Positions 1 through 9,586 of a stretch of DNA of 64,000 nt are shown here, one piece after another. The notes below the pieces were generated by a model. That model was not told the DNA's origin and did not search any database. It saw only the letters and a program-made list of their open reading frames with translations. Within the stretch, counting starts at the first letter, position 1. Each line of letters begins with the position of its first letter. The position numbers and the translations under genes were made by a program. The stretch is taken from NCBI GenBank assembly GCA_041494245.1, contig JBGQAK010000012.1, forward strand, positions 1 to 64,000, written 5' to 3'. Source of the DNA: RBG-13-68-16 sp041494245 (GTDB lineage: Bacteria > Acidobacteriota > Thermoanaerobaculia > Thermoanaerobaculales > Thermoanaerobaculaceae).

Positions 1-508
1 CACCCTTAGGCTAGAGGCATCAAAGCTGGAGCGGAAATGCTCGGGTGATAGGAGCGCTCAAGCAGGCCGGTGGCAGAGCGGGGGGGTGGGGGTGAAATCC
101 GCCCCGCGGGCGATAGGAGCCATTCCGCCGGAGCGTGCGGGGACCGAGCTGCCAGACCGGCGGGTGGAGACGCTGGCCGAGCACGAGCGCTCAGCGCGAG
201 GGCGAGGAACAGCGAGGGTCCGCACGCCGGTCTGGCAGCTCGGTCGCACGCGCAGGCGGGTCGCGGGGCTGCGCTCGATGCGCAGCCCGAGCGACCGCTC
301 CCAGCCCGCGGGGTAATAAGAGCCACGCAGTGGAAGAAAGGGTTAGGCCGCGCACCCGCGGGGCAAACAAGGAAGCCGCAACGCAGTTGCACGGAACGGG
401 GCCTGCTCGAACCGGCGGGGCGAGGCAACGCGAAAAGCTACCCGCCGGGCAGACAAGAAACAGAACTGGGAAAAGCAGGGAGACGGGACCGCGAAAGGGG
501 TCCGGAGG
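1..508. other. Non-coding GC-rich stretch with degenerate repeats
   Basis: I find no convincing gene here. Open frames exist in several registers, but they are Arg/Pro/Ala-rich and look like products of high GC. The stretch contains a 20-bp perfect inverted repeat (separate entry) and a loosely repeated unit of the form CCCGCGGG(G/C)-ATAxGAGCC near 101-120, 306-326 and 355-380. A weaker GATAGGAGC copy lies near 47-56. It sits beyond the 3' end of the folE/dehydratase pair. Confidence 0.5.
143..244. repeat. Perfect 20-bp inverted repeat, 62-bp spacer
   Basis: The left arm at 143-162 reads ACCGAGCTGCCAGACCGGCG. The right arm at 225-244 is its exact reverse complement. The bases just outside the arms (GTGCGGGG left, CGCACG right) are partly complementary too. 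It could be a mobile-element remnant, a cruciform or a structured RNA. No gene overlaps it, and I do not recognise the family. Confidence 0.8.
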
Positions 509-796
509 CTAGGGCTGCGGGGCGCCGAGCGCCTTCTGGATCTGGAGGGCAAGCTCGACGTCGCGCGACGTGAGGGCCTTGGCGCTGTGGGTCGTCAAGC
601 GAACCTCCAGCTTGCCCCAGCCGATCTGCATGTCCGGGTGGTGGTCGGCTCGCTCGGCCTGCGCCCCCACCCGTACCGCGGCCGACAACGCAGCGCCGAA
701 GTCGGGGAAGCGCCACTTTCCGACGAGCTGCTCGTCCTCGAGCTGCCAACCGGCGAGCTCGGCCCTCACCCTGCTGCGAAGGGCCTTGTCTACCAT
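509..796 (-). CDS. phhB: Pterin-4a-carbinolamine dehydratase (PCD/DCoH family)
   Basis: The 95-residue protein is the usual full length for this family. PCD dehydrates 4a-hydroxytetrahydrobiopterin and so recycles the pterin cofactor of aromatic amino-acid hydroxylases; some relatives act in molybdopterin or folate metabolism. The signature HHPDM falls at residues 52-56, and a third His at residue 70 (LTTH) completes the expected active-site triad. The ATG overlaps the folE stop codon (ATGGTAG), with GGAAGG a few bases upstream inside folE, so translation is probably coupled to folE. Pairing with a GTP cyclohydrolase fits a pterin role. The family is secure; the physiological substrate is inferred. 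Confidence 0.9.
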   Translation of the reverse strand: MVDKALRSRVRAELAGWQLEDEQLVGKWRFPDFGAALSAAVRVGAQAERADHHPDMQIGWGKLEVRLTTHSAKALTSRDVELALQIQKALGAPQP

Positions 797-1443
797 TCCT
801 TCGTCCTTCCCAGGAAGTGGAGGAACTCTCCGCGCACCTTGCGGTCTTCGAAGCAGCCGCGAATCGCGGAGGTGATGGTCAGAGCACCGGGCTTCTTGAC
901 GCCGCGCATCTCGACGCACAGGTGGCGCGCCTCGATCACCACCATGGCGCCCAGGGGCTCGAGCTGGTTCGCGAGGTAGTCGGCGACCTGTTCGGTGAGG
1001 CGCTCCTGGATCTGTGGCCGTTTGGCGTAGAACTCGAGGATCCGCGGCAGTTTGGAGAGCCCGACGATGCGGCGTTTGGGGATGTAGGCGATGTGGGCAT
1101 GGCCGTAGAACGGCACCAGGTGGTGGGCGCACATCGAGTAGAACGGGATGTCACGCTCCATCACCATGGACTGGTAGTTCTCCTCGTTGGGGAACGTCGT
1201 GACCTTGGGCTCGGCACCCTCCACGAGGCCGTGGAACATCTCCATGTACATCTTGGCGACCCGCTCGGGCGTGCCGGTCAGGTTGGGATCGGTGCGGTCG
1301 AGGTGGAGGAGGTCGAGGATCGCGCCGACGTGCTCGGCCATCTGCGCAAGTCTCTGCCTTTCCTCACCGTTGGGGATGAGGTTGGAGTCGCGATCGGCAA
1401 TGCTCGTCTCAGGCTCGGAGCCTAGCACCAGCGTCTTGTTCAT
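790..1443 (-). CDS. folE: GTP cyclohydrolase I
   Basis: This 217-residue cytoplasmic enzyme converts GTP to 7,8-dihydroneopterin triphosphate, the first step of folate, pterin and queuosine-precursor synthesis. Zinc ligands are visible as CAHH at 105-108 and a Cys at 176 (RHLCVEMRG). The GTPERVAKM and KLPRILEFYAKRPQ blocks are typical. The frame stays open far upstream of 1443, but only this ATG has a good ribosome site (GAGGAGGG, a few bases before it) and the normal family N terminus. The dehydratase gene follows with a short overlap. The divergent rmlA starts about 120 bp away, so promoters for both probably lie between 1444 and 1566. Confidence 0.96.
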   Translation of the reverse strand: MNKTLVLGSEPETSIADRDSNLIPNGEERQRLAQMAEHVGAILDLLHLDRTDPNLTGTPERVAKMYMEMFHGLVEGAEPKVTTFPNEENYQSMVMERDIPFYSMCAHHLVPFYGHAHIAYIPKRRIVGLSKLPRILEFYAKRPQIQERLTEQVADYLANQLEPLGAMVVIEARHLCVEMRGVKKPGALTITSAIRGCFEDRKVRGEFLHFLGRTKEW

Positions 1444-1566
1444 GCGCCCTCCTCGACCACCTTCACAATAGCCGCGGCCTCCTAGTCTATTCCACTCGCC
1501 GGGCCGCTGCAGGCATCGCCAAACGGGCCGGCCGGGCGTCCGCGTACAATACACGCGGGAGGCGCG

Positions 1567-2436
1567 ATGAAAGGGATCATCCTCGCCGGCGGAGCGGGCA
1601 CGCGGCTGCACCCGATCACCCTTGCGGTCTCGAAGCAGCTCGTGCCGGTGTACGACAAGCCGATGATCTACTACCCGCTCTCGACGCTGATGCTGGCGGG
1701 CATCCGGGACGTCCTCGTCATTACGACGCCCCACGAGGCGCCGCTCTTCCGCGCCCTGCTCAACGACGGGAGCCAGTTTGGGATCAGCCTCTCGTACGCA
1801 CAGCAGCCCACGCCCGGGGGGCTGGCCGAGGCGTTTCTGATCGGCGAGAAGTTCATCGGCAGCGAGACCGTCTGCCTCATCCTCGGTGACAACATCTTCT
1901 ACGCAGACGGTCTGGCGAAGCACCTGCAGTCCGCGGCGTCCCGGAAGAGCGGCGCCACGGTCTTCGGGTACTGGGTGCGGGACCCGGAGCGCTACGGCGT
2001 GGTCGAGCTCGACGGCGAGGGCCGCGCTCTCTCCCTGGAGGAGAAGCCGGCGCACCCGAGGTCGCACTACGCCGTGACCGGCCTCTACTTCTACGACAAC
2101 CGGGTGGTCGGCGTCGCCAAGTCGCTCGGCCGCTCGGCGCGCGGGGAGCTGGAGATCACCGACGTGAACCGCCGCTACCTGGAGTGGGGCGAGCTGACCG
2201 TGGAGCTGCTGGGTCGAGGCACCGCGTGGCTGGACACCGGGACCCACGAGTCGCTGCTCCAGGCCGCCCACTTCGTGCAGGTGGTCGAGCAACGCCAGGG
2301 GTTGAAGATCGCCTGCCCGGAGGAGGTCGCGTGGCGCATGGGCTTCATCGATGACGACCACCTGCGCCGCATCGCCGTGCCGCTTGCAAAGTCCGGCTAC
2401 GGCGAGTACCTGCTCGGGCTGCTCACCCAGGGCTGA
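1567..2436 (+). CDS. rmlA: Glucose-1-phosphate thymidylyltransferase
   Basis: The 289-residue protein catalyses dTTP + glucose-1-phosphate to dTDP-glucose, the first step of dTDP-rhamnose synthesis. The nucleotide-binding signature LAGGAGTRLHP occupies residues 6-16. The sequences SKQLVPVYDKPMIYYPL, LGDNIF and GLYFYDN match RmlA. A GGAGGCGCG ribosome site precedes the ATG. It begins an rmlA-rmlB-rmlD run on the plus strand for cell-surface polysaccharide. The rmlC epimerase that normally acts between RmlB and RmlD is not here. Confidence 0.96.
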   Translation: MKGIILAGGAGTRLHPITLAVSKQLVPVYDKPMIYYPLSTLMLAGIRDVLVITTPHEAPLFRALLNDGSQFGISLSYAQQPTPGGLAEAFLIGEKFIGSETVCLILGDNIFYADGLAKHLQSAASRKSGATVFGYWVRDPERYGVVELDGEGRALSLEEKPAHPRSHYAVTGLYFYDNRVVGVAKSLGRSARGELEITDVNRRYLEWGELTVELLGRGTAWLDTGTHESLLQAAHFVQVVEQRQGLKIACPEEVAWRMGFIDDDHLRRIAVPLAKSGYGEYLLGLLTQG

Positions 2437-2499
2437 GAGGGCCGGGGCGGTGGTGCGTTCCGGGGCTTGTCGCAGGTGCGGGGTGGCAGGGGAGCGTGC

Positions 2500-3516
2500 A
2501 TGAGCACAAGGATCCTGGTCACAGGGGGGTGCGGCTTCATCGGGTCCAACTTCGTGAGGTTCGTGCTCGAGGAGCGCCCGGAGTGGGAGATCGTCAACCT
2601 CGACAAGCTGACGTACGCAGGCCGGTTGGAGAACCTGCAGGACGTCTCCAGGGACCCGCGCTACCGCTTCGTGCGCGGCGACATCTGCGATCCGGAGGCG
2701 GTCAGGCAGGCGATGGCGGGCTGCCAGCTCGCGGTGAACTTCGCGGCCGAGACCCACGTGGACCGCTCCCTCCTCGGCGCGGCGCACTTCATCGACACCG
2801 ACATGAAGGGAGTGCTCGTCCTCCTCGAGGAGGCGCGCCGGGTGGGCCTTGCGCGCTTCCTGCAGATCTCCACCGACGAGGTGTACGGCTCGATCGCCGA
2901 GGGCTCGTTCACGGAGGAGAGCGTGCTCGCCCCGCGCAACCCGTACGCCGCCTCCAAGGCGGGGGGCGACCGCCTGGCGTTCGCCTACTGGGCGACGTAC
3001 CGCGTGCCGGTGGTGATCACGCGCGCCTCCAACAACTACGGCCCGTACCAGTACCCCGAGAAGCTCATCCCGCTGTTCGTCACCAACGCGCTGCGCAACC
3101 AGCCCCTGCCGCTCTACGGTGACGGCCGCAACGTGCGCGACTGGCTGCACGTGCTCGACCACTGCCGCGCGGTCCTCTTCGCACTGGAGCACGGGGCGGA
3201 AGGCGAGGTCTACAACATCGCCGGGGGAAACGAGCGCGAGAACATCGCGATCACCCGCGAGGTGCTACGCCTGCTGGGCAAGCCGGAGAGCCTGATCCGC
3301 CCGGTGGCCGACCGCGTCGGCCACGACCGCCGCTACTCGCTGGACGCCGGCAAGCTCAACCGGCTGGGGTGGAAGCCGCAGGTCGCCTTCGAGCGGGGGC
3401 TCGCCGAGACGGTGCGCTGGTACGCCGAGAACGAGGCGTGGTGGCGCCCGATCAAGGACCACGACGGCGAGTTCCGCCGTTACTACGAAGAGCAGTACGG
3501 GGCACGGCTCTCGTGA
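2500..3516 (+). CDS. rmlB: dTDP-glucose 4,6-dehydratase
   Basis: This 338-residue short-chain dehydrogenase/reductase uses bound NAD to make dTDP-4-keto-6-deoxyglucose. The Rossmann motif TGGCGFIG is at residues 8-15, the catalytic TDE at 125-127 and YxxxK at 149-153 (YAASK). I chose the ATG at 2500 because GGCAGGGGAG precedes it and the family N terminus (STRILVTGG) starts there; an in-frame start 33 bases upstream is less likely. The stop overlaps the GTG start of rmlD by four bases. Confidence 0.96.
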   Translation: MSTRILVTGGCGFIGSNFVRFVLEERPEWEIVNLDKLTYAGRLENLQDVSRDPRYRFVRGDICDPEAVRQAMAGCQLAVNFAAETHVDRSLLGAAHFIDTDMKGVLVLLEEARRVGLARFLQISTDEVYGSIAEGSFTEESVLAPRNPYAASKAGGDRLAFAYWATYRVPVVITRASNNYGPYQYPEKLIPLFVTNALRNQPLPLYGDGRNVRDWLHVLDHCRAVLFALEHGAEGEVYNIAGGNERENIAITREVLRLLGKPESLIRPVADRVGHDRRYSLDAGKLNRLGWKPQVAFERGLAETVRWYAENEAWWRPIKDHDGEFRRYYEEQYGARLS

Positions 3517-4352
3517 AGCTGTTCGTAACCGGGAGCCGCGGCCAGCTCGGGCGGGCGCTCGAACGCGCCGCGGCGTCGGGCGGCCACGACTTCGTCGGCT
3601 ACGACCTGCCGGAGTTGGACATCACCGACGCGGGTGCGGCGCGGGCCGCCGTGAGGTCGGCGAGGCCCGACGCAGTCATCAACTGCGCGGCGTTCACCGC
3701 AGTGGACGCGGCCGAGTCGGAAGAGGCAAAGGCCCTTGCCGTCAACGGCACGGCCGTCGGCCACCTGGCGGCTGCCGCCGACGAGATCGGCGCAGTCCTC
3801 GTCCAGATCTCCACCGACTACGTCTTCGACGGGACGGCCGAAATCCCGTACCGCGAGGACGCTCCCGTCAACCCGCTCTCGGCCTATGGCCGGACCAAGC
3901 TGGCCGGCGAGCGCGCGGCGGCCGCGGCGCGCCGGAGCCTGGTCGTGCGGACCGCGTGGCTGTTCGGGGAGGGGGCAAACTTCGTGGGCGCGGTCCGCCG
4001 CCAGCTCGACGCCGGCGTGGAGGAGCTGCGGGTCGTGGCCGACCAGGTCGGGTGCCCGACGTACGCGGTGGATCTGGCCGGCGCCATCCTGCGCCTGCTC
4101 ACAGCCGGCACTCTGGGTGTGATCCACGCCGTCAACGCCGGAAGCGCCACCTGGTCCGAATTCGCCCGGGAGATCGTGCGCCGCCTCGGCTCCGCCGCCC
4201 GGGTGCTCCCGATCTCGACCGCCGAGGCGAACCGGGCGGCCCAACGCCCGGCCCGTTCACTGCTGGATACCTCCCAGCTGCGGAGGATCCTCGGTGCCGA
4301 CCTGCCCCCCTGGCAGGATGCCTTGCAAAGGTACCTCGCGTCGAAGAGGTGA
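3513..4352 (+). CDS. rmlD: dTDP-4-dehydrorhamnose reductase
   Basis: The 279-residue enzyme reduces dTDP-4-keto-rhamnose to dTDP-rhamnose with NAD(P)H. The motifs VTGSRGQLG (N terminus), CAAFTAVDAAE, STDYVFDG and YGRTKLAGE (YxxxK) are all present. Translation starts at a GTG inside the rmlB stop (GTGA), the standard family start, which implies coupling. Because rmlC is absent from this run, the 3,5-epimerase must be encoded elsewhere, or the pathway here ends in another sugar. Confidence 0.94.
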   Translation: MKLFVTGSRGQLGRALERAAASGGHDFVGYDLPELDITDAGAARAAVRSARPDAVINCAAFTAVDAAESEEAKALAVNGTAVGHLAAAADEIGAVLVQISTDYVFDGTAEIPYREDAPVNPLSAYGRTKLAGERAAAAARRSLVVRTAWLFGEGANFVGAVRRQLDAGVEELRVVADQVGCPTYAVDLAGAILRLLTAGTLGVIHAVNAGSATWSEFAREIVRRLGSAARVLPISTAEANRAAQRPARSLLDTSQLRRILGADLPPWQDALQRYLASKR

Positions 4353-4393
4353 GGCCCAGCACACGCGCCGGGACGGAAATCCGAACGAGCCGA

Positions 4394-5191
4394 TCAGGTC
4401 CTCTCAGCTTCCGGGAGGCGGAGCCCTGTCGCGCCGAGCAGCACCATGACCGCGAATTCGGCTGCCGAGCACATGGGCGAGATGATGCTAACGGCGCGCA
4501 TCACGGGGCCGTGCCCCAGAAACCAGATCGCCGGGATCGCGAGGAAACACGCCGGAACGAACGCGAGGAACGCCAGAAAGCCGAGAACGATAAACGCGGG
4601 ACGACGGCCGCGCCCCGCTCGAGCGGCGATGAGGGCGAGATCCGCGGCGAGGAGAACGCTCAGGCCGGCGATCCCCCAGGATACTGGCACCATCCCCCCA
4701 GGTGCGCCGTCCGGGAAGGTGCCGGCCTTCCTGGTCAGCGGGATCACGGCCGCGGCCAGGACGACGGCCACCGCGAGCAGCACGGCGGCACACACGAGCA
4801 GGGAACGGCGGCAGGACTCGAGGGAGAGGGGCGAGAACGTAACGCGCCCCGCCGCTGCGGCCCCCGCCACGATCCCGAGGCACCCCGGGACGAACATCGG
4901 AAGCGCGGAGTACAGCCACGCCCGGCCGCCTTCCGCGACGATCACAAGGAGGCAGATCACCAACAACGGCGCGCCCATGGCGACCATGGTCGGCCATTTC
5001 GGACCGAGGCTGCGGCTCCCCCTCGGCGCGACGAAGAACTGGGAGACCGCGAGGTAGAGGGTGCCTGCGAGACTCGCGCCCAGGATTTCCCTGATCGTGT
5101 TTTGCCCCGGGACGCCAAGAAGCTCGCCGACCCCAAGGAATACGACCAGCGCAAAGAAGCCGAGGATCACGGAAAGCAGAACTCTTCCCAT
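4394..5191 (-). CDS. Multi-pass membrane protein of unknown function
   Basis: The 265-residue protein has about seven or eight hydrophobic segments, the first near residues 4-26 and others around 67-86, 133-152, 170-190 and 202-222. Short basic loops (RAGRGRRP) lie between some of them. A GGAGG sits about eight bases before the ATG. It is convergent with rmlD and probably monocistronic. I do not recognise the family and see no catalytic motif. Confidence 0.7.
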   Translation of the reverse strand: MGRVLLSVILGFFALVVFLGVGELLGVPGQNTIREILGASLAGTLYLAVSQFFVAPRGSRSLGPKWPTMVAMGAPLLVICLLVIVAEGGRAWLYSALPMFVPGCLGIVAGAAAAGRVTFSPLSLESCRRSLLVCAAVLLAVAVVLAAAVIPLTRKAGTFPDGAPGGMVPVSWGIAGLSVLLAADLALIAARAGRGRRPAFIVLGFLAFLAFVPACFLAIPAIWFLGHGPVMRAVSIISPMCSAAEFAVMVLLGATGLRLPEAERT

Positions 5192-5543
5192 AGGCCACCT
5201 CCGCCTGCTCCAGAGCGGTTGCAGTCAAAGATCCGCTGCCGGATTCCGGCACCGGACGCCCACGAACGCCCTCTGGTCTGCAACTGATCGTACCCCGGGA
5301 AGGGGGAGTGTCAAGGCGTCGAGGGCGCGGCCAATCGTCGGCGAAGCGCGGTGAGATCCTCCGGTCCTTCCGAGCCTCAGGATCACGGCAGGGCAACCTG
5401 AGCGGTAGCAGCGAGACCTAGTCTGTCGGACCGCCGGCTGGCGCACGCGCTGCCTAGACCGAGTCGCAAGTTCCTCAAACGGCTTGATTTCGTGAAGGGA
5501 TTCACATAAAGTGTGTCGCGGGGGGGCGTAGTCTGCTGGCCGT
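5192..5543. other. Intergenic region before the oxidoreductase operon
   Basis: No gene is seen. At 5289-5325 the sequence TACCCCGG-AGGGG-GTGTCAAGG resembles the outer part of the inverted repeat at 40250-40280, which suggests another remnant of that element. The right-hand end carries the candidate promoter given separately. Confidence 0.45.
5484..5512 (+). promoter_or_regulatory. Candidate sigma-70-type promoter of the oxidoreductase operon
   Basis: TTGATT (5484-5489) and TAAAGT (5507-5512) are separated by 17 bases, 30-40 bases before the first start codon of the operon. The -10 match is only four of six, so this is a suggestion. Confidence 0.35.
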
Positions 5544-6308
5544 GTGCGTATGGATGCGATGACCATGCCCATTGAGCGCCGCGACGCGTACGAGGTCCTC
5601 ACCGCACCCGTCCTGGTCATCGTCGGCCACTTCGGCAGCGGCAAGAGCGAGATCGCGCTCAACCTCGCGTTCGGGATGCGTGAGCGCGGCCGCGACGTGA
5701 GCGTCGTTGACCTCGACGTGGTCAAGCCCTACTTCCGCTGCCGGCTGGCGCGCGAGGAGCTGGAGGCCCGAGGCATCACCCTCATCGTCCCGGATGAGGA
5801 CCGCTTCTACGCCGACCTGCCCATCATCGTCCCCCAGGTGCGCGGGGCGCTCGCGCGGACGCTCGACGCGAACGCCCGCATCATCGTGGACGCCGGAGGG
5901 GCCGACCTCGGCGCCCGGGCGCTCGGCAGCCTCTCGGACGTGGTGGATCCCGCCCGGACCGACCTCCTGTTCGTCGTCAACACCAGGCGCCCGTTCGCGG
6001 AGGACCAGGCAGGCCTTCTGACCATGCTGCGCGGGGTGGAGGCAGCGGCGCGCCTTCCGGTGACCGGGCTGGTCGCCAACACCCACCTGATGGAGGAGAG
6101 CACCCCGGAGATCGTCGAGGACGGGCTCGCAGCGACGCGCGAGCTGTCGGCGGCCACCGGAATCCCGGTCCGTTTCTGCGCGGCGCTGCGGCGCCTCGTC
6201 GGCTCCCTCGACGGGGTGGACTGCCCGCTGCTGCCGATCGATCGAAAACTGCTGCCGCCTGAACATCGCCGCTACCGGGCGCGCCCGGGCCGGCCGATGG
6301 GTATCTGA
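5544..6308 (+). CDS. P-loop ATP/GTP-binding protein linked to 2-oxoacid:ferredoxin oxidoreductase
   Basis: The 254-residue SIMIBI-type NTPase has its Walker A, GHFGSGKS, at residues 28-35. The strongly conserved blocks VDLDVVKPYFR and VDAGGADLGAR follow. Downstream blocks (VVNTRRPF, GLVANTHLM) look like the base-recognition and switch regions of MinD/CooC-like proteins. I take the GTG at 5544; ATG codons at 5550, 5559 and 5565 are alternatives. It lies 15 bp before the ferredoxin-beta subunit gene. Placement suggests a maturation or regulatory ATPase for the complex, for example in Fe-S or cofactor insertion. That role is inferred. Confidence 0.8.
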   Translation: MRMDAMTMPIERRDAYEVLTAPVLVIVGHFGSGKSEIALNLAFGMRERGRDVSVVDLDVVKPYFRCRLAREELEARGITLIVPDEDRFYADLPIIVPQVRGALARTLDANARIIVDAGGADLGARALGSLSDVVDPARTDLLFVVNTRRPFAEDQAGLLTMLRGVEAAARLPVTGLVANTHLMEESTPEIVEDGLAATRELSAATGIPVRFCAALRRLVGSLDGVDCPLLPIDRKLLPPEHRRYRARPGRPMGI

Positions 6309-6323
6309 GAAAGGAGAGCATCC

Positions 6324-7283
<960 letters not shown>

Positions 7284-7285
7284 TC

Positions 7286-7846
7286 ATGCACACCGAGATC
7301 GTGATGGCGGGGTTCGGCGGGCAGGGCGTGCTGCTGATCGGGAAGCTGATGGCCTACGCCGGCATGCAGGCCGGGCACGAGGTGACCTGGATGCCCTCGT
7401 ACGGGCCGGAGATGCGCGGCGGCACCTGCAACTGCACCGTGGTGCTCTCCGACAAGCAGATCGGCTCGCCGCTCTCCAAGAACCCGAACGTCCTGATCGT
7501 CCTCAACCTGCCCTCCCTCGACAAGTTCGAGGACTCCGTGCAGCCAGGCGGGATCATCGTGGTCAACACATCCCTGATCAACCGGCTGCCGAGGCGCACG
7601 GACGTGACCGTGGTCCCGGTGCCGGCCAACGAGATCGCCCGCGAGCTCGGCAACGCCAAAGCGGCCAACATGGTGGCCCTCGGGGCGTTCATCGGCGCAT
7701 CGGGGATCGCGGACCTCGAGAACGTCAAAGCGGTCCTGGCGGAGACGTTTGCCACCCGGCCCAAGCTGGTGCCCCTGAACCAGGAAGCGTTGCGACGCGG
7801 GTACGAGATCGGGCAGGCCCACGCGGCCGCCCCGGTCGCCGGGTAA
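7286..7846 (+). CDS. 2-oxoacid:ferredoxin oxidoreductase, gamma subunit
   Basis: The 186-residue protein is the usual size for a stand-alone gamma subunit. The family signature GFGGQGV is at residues 9-15, followed by SYGPEMRGG and CTVVLSD. The gamma domain helps bind CoA in these complexes. The start lies two bases after the beta-subunit stop, so the genes are coupled. Confidence 0.93.
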   Translation: MHTEIVMAGFGGQGVLLIGKLMAYAGMQAGHEVTWMPSYGPEMRGGTCNCTVVLSDKQIGSPLSKNPNVLIVLNLPSLDKFEDSVQPGGIIVVNTSLINRLPRRTDVTVVPVPANEIARELGNAKAANMVALGAFIGASGIADLENVKAVLAETFATRPKLVPLNQEALRRGYEIGQAHAAAPVAG

Positions 7847-7856
7847 GGAGCGCGCG

Positions 7857-8918
7857 ATGGCGAAGAAGCTCATGAAGGGCTGCGAGGCGATCGGAGAGGC
7901 GGCGATCCACGCCGGGTGCAGGCTGTTCTTCGGTTACCCGATCACCCCCCAGAACGAGATCCCGGAGTACCTGTCGGCGCGGCTCCCCCAGGTCGGTGGC
8001 ACGTTCGTCCAGGCCGAGAGCGAGGTGGCGGCCTCCAACATGCTCTACGGCGCGGCGGGCGCGGGGTGCCGGGTGTTCACGTCCTCCTCGAGCCCGGGCA
8101 TCAGCCTGATGCAGGAGGGGCTTTCGTACATCGCCGCGTCCGAGCTGCCGGTGGTGGTGGTCAACATCATGCGCGGTGGCCCCGGCCTCGGCGGCATCTT
8201 GCCCTCGCAGTCGGACTACTTCCAGGCGACCAAGGGCGGCGGGCACGGCGACTACCGCCTGCTGGTGCTGGCCCCCTCCACGGTGCAGGAGGCGGCGGAC
8301 CTCGTGATGGACGCCTTCGACCTCGCCGACGAGTACCGCAACCCCGTCATGATCCTGGGCGACGGGCTGATCGGCCAGATGATGGAGCCGGTCGAGTTCA
8401 AGAAGGAGATCAAGCCCGAGGACCTGCCCGAGAAGCCCTGGGCCACGACCGGCTGCGCCGGCCGCAAGCCCAACATCATCAACTCGCTCTACCTGGACCC
8501 CGAGAAGCTGGAGAAGCACAACTGGGACCTCCACCGCAAGTACCAAAGGATGGCCAAGGAGGTCCGGCACGAGACGTTCAACGTCGAGGGCGGCTGCGAC
8601 GTGCTGATCGTGGCGTACGGGACCGTTGCGCGGATCGCCCGCACGGCCATTGAGCTCGCCAAGGGGAGGGGGCTCAAGATCGGGCTGTTCCGGCCGATCA
8701 GCCTGTACCCGTACCCGAGCGAGGCGCTGCGCAAGACCGCCGAGGGCGCCAAGGCGGTGCTGGTCTCCGAGCTGTCAACCGGCCAGATGGTCGAGGACGT
8801 CCGCGCCGCCATCGCGGGCCGCCGCCGGGTCGAGTTCTACGGGCGCGTGGGCGGCATGGTGATGGGCCCCGACGAGCTGGTGGAGCAGGCCGAGAAGCTG
8901 GTTGCCGTGCACGCGTGA
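7857..8918 (+). CDS. 2-oxoacid:ferredoxin oxidoreductase, alpha subunit (VorB-like)
   Basis: The 353-residue alpha subunit has the 2-oxoacid-binding YPITPQNEIPE at residues 27-37. Further blocks are QAESEVAASNM, TSSSSPGISLMQEG and MRGGPGLG. The length and the YPITPQ form resemble 3-methyl-2-oxobutanoate (VorB) or 2-oxoglutarate enzymes more than pyruvate synthase. GGAG precedes the ATG, which follows the gamma gene by ten bases. An anaerobic or microaerobic energy role is likely. Confidence 0.92.
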   Translation: MAKKLMKGCEAIGEAAIHAGCRLFFGYPITPQNEIPEYLSARLPQVGGTFVQAESEVAASNMLYGAAGAGCRVFTSSSSPGISLMQEGLSYIAASELPVVVVNIMRGGPGLGGILPSQSDYFQATKGGGHGDYRLLVLAPSTVQEAADLVMDAFDLADEYRNPVMILGDGLIGQMMEPVEFKKEIKPEDLPEKPWATTGCAGRKPNIINSLYLDPEKLEKHNWDLHRKYQRMAKEVRHETFNVEGGCDVLIVAYGTVARIARTAIELAKGRGLKIGLFRPISLYPYPSEALRKTAEGAKAVLVSELSTGQMVEDVRAAIAGRRRVEFYGRVGGMVMGPDELVEQAEKLVAVHA

Positions 8919-8952
8919 CGCCGCGCGCGAGCTTTGACGTGGAGGTGGGGCG

Positions 8953-9462
8953 ATGACCAACCGCGATGCCGTGCTCGACATCCTCAGGAAGGCCTACCAG
9001 ATCGAGGTGGACGGCTACACCTTCTACTCGATGACCGCCGAGCGCGCGGAGAAGCCGGCGGTGCAGGAGCTGTTCACCAAGCTCGCCGAGGACGAGGTCC
9101 AGCACCAGGCGTTCCTGCGGTCGGTCGCCGGCAACTACGACGCCAAGGGGGTCGAGGCGTTCAAGATGAACCTGCGCACCCCGGAGCTGCGCGCCATCAA
9201 CCAGGCGATGTTCAGCGCGAAGTTCCGCGAGCAGGCCGCGGGCGCGGAGTTCGAGATGGGCGTCCTGTCCGTCGGGATGACCCTCGAGACCAACGCCATC
9301 ACGTACTTCTCCACCGCGGCCGCGGACGCCCCCGAGCAGGAGGTCAAGAAGTTCTACCAGTACCTTGCGGACTGGGAAAAGCAGCACTTCGACGCCCTGC
9401 AGAACCTCTACACCTCCGTTCGCCAGGATTTCTTTTCTGCCGGTTCCTTCGCACCGTTCTAG
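8953..9462 (+). CDS. Rubrerythrin-like ferritin-fold protein
   Basis: The 169-residue protein has the four-helix di-iron pattern: an early Glu (QIEVDGYTFY), ExxH in DEVQHQ, a Glu in TLETNA, and a final ExxH in DWEKQH. No rubredoxin-type CxxC knuckle is present, so it is the 'erythrin' domain alone. Relatives reduce peroxide or oxygen. It follows the oxidoreductase alpha gene by 34 bp with GGAGG upstream and is probably the last gene of that operon, perhaps protecting the oxygen-sensitive complex. Its last 30 or so codons recur as degraded fragments at 10030, 37276 and probably 42710. Confidence 0.85.
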   Translation: MTNRDAVLDILRKAYQIEVDGYTFYSMTAERAEKPAVQELFTKLAEDEVQHQAFLRSVAGNYDAKGVEAFKMNLRTPELRAINQAMFSAKFREQAAGAEFEMGVLSVGMTLETNAITYFSTAAADAPEQEVKKFYQYLADWEKQHFDALQNLYTSVRQDFFSAGSFAPF

Positions 9463-9586
9463 GCACGTCATGCGCCAGGCAGTAACTGCCATGCCCGAGG
9501 GTGCACGGTTCGGCAGGGCGGACGCAGATAGGTGTTCAGCACGGAATCTCGCATCCTGGGGTATCATCTCTTCTGGAGACGCCATC

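Noticed and set aside
1444..3192. Long N-terminal extension of folE to 800 codons
   Set aside because: The extension is antisense to rmlA and rmlB. The ATG at 1443 has a strong ribosome site and the family start.
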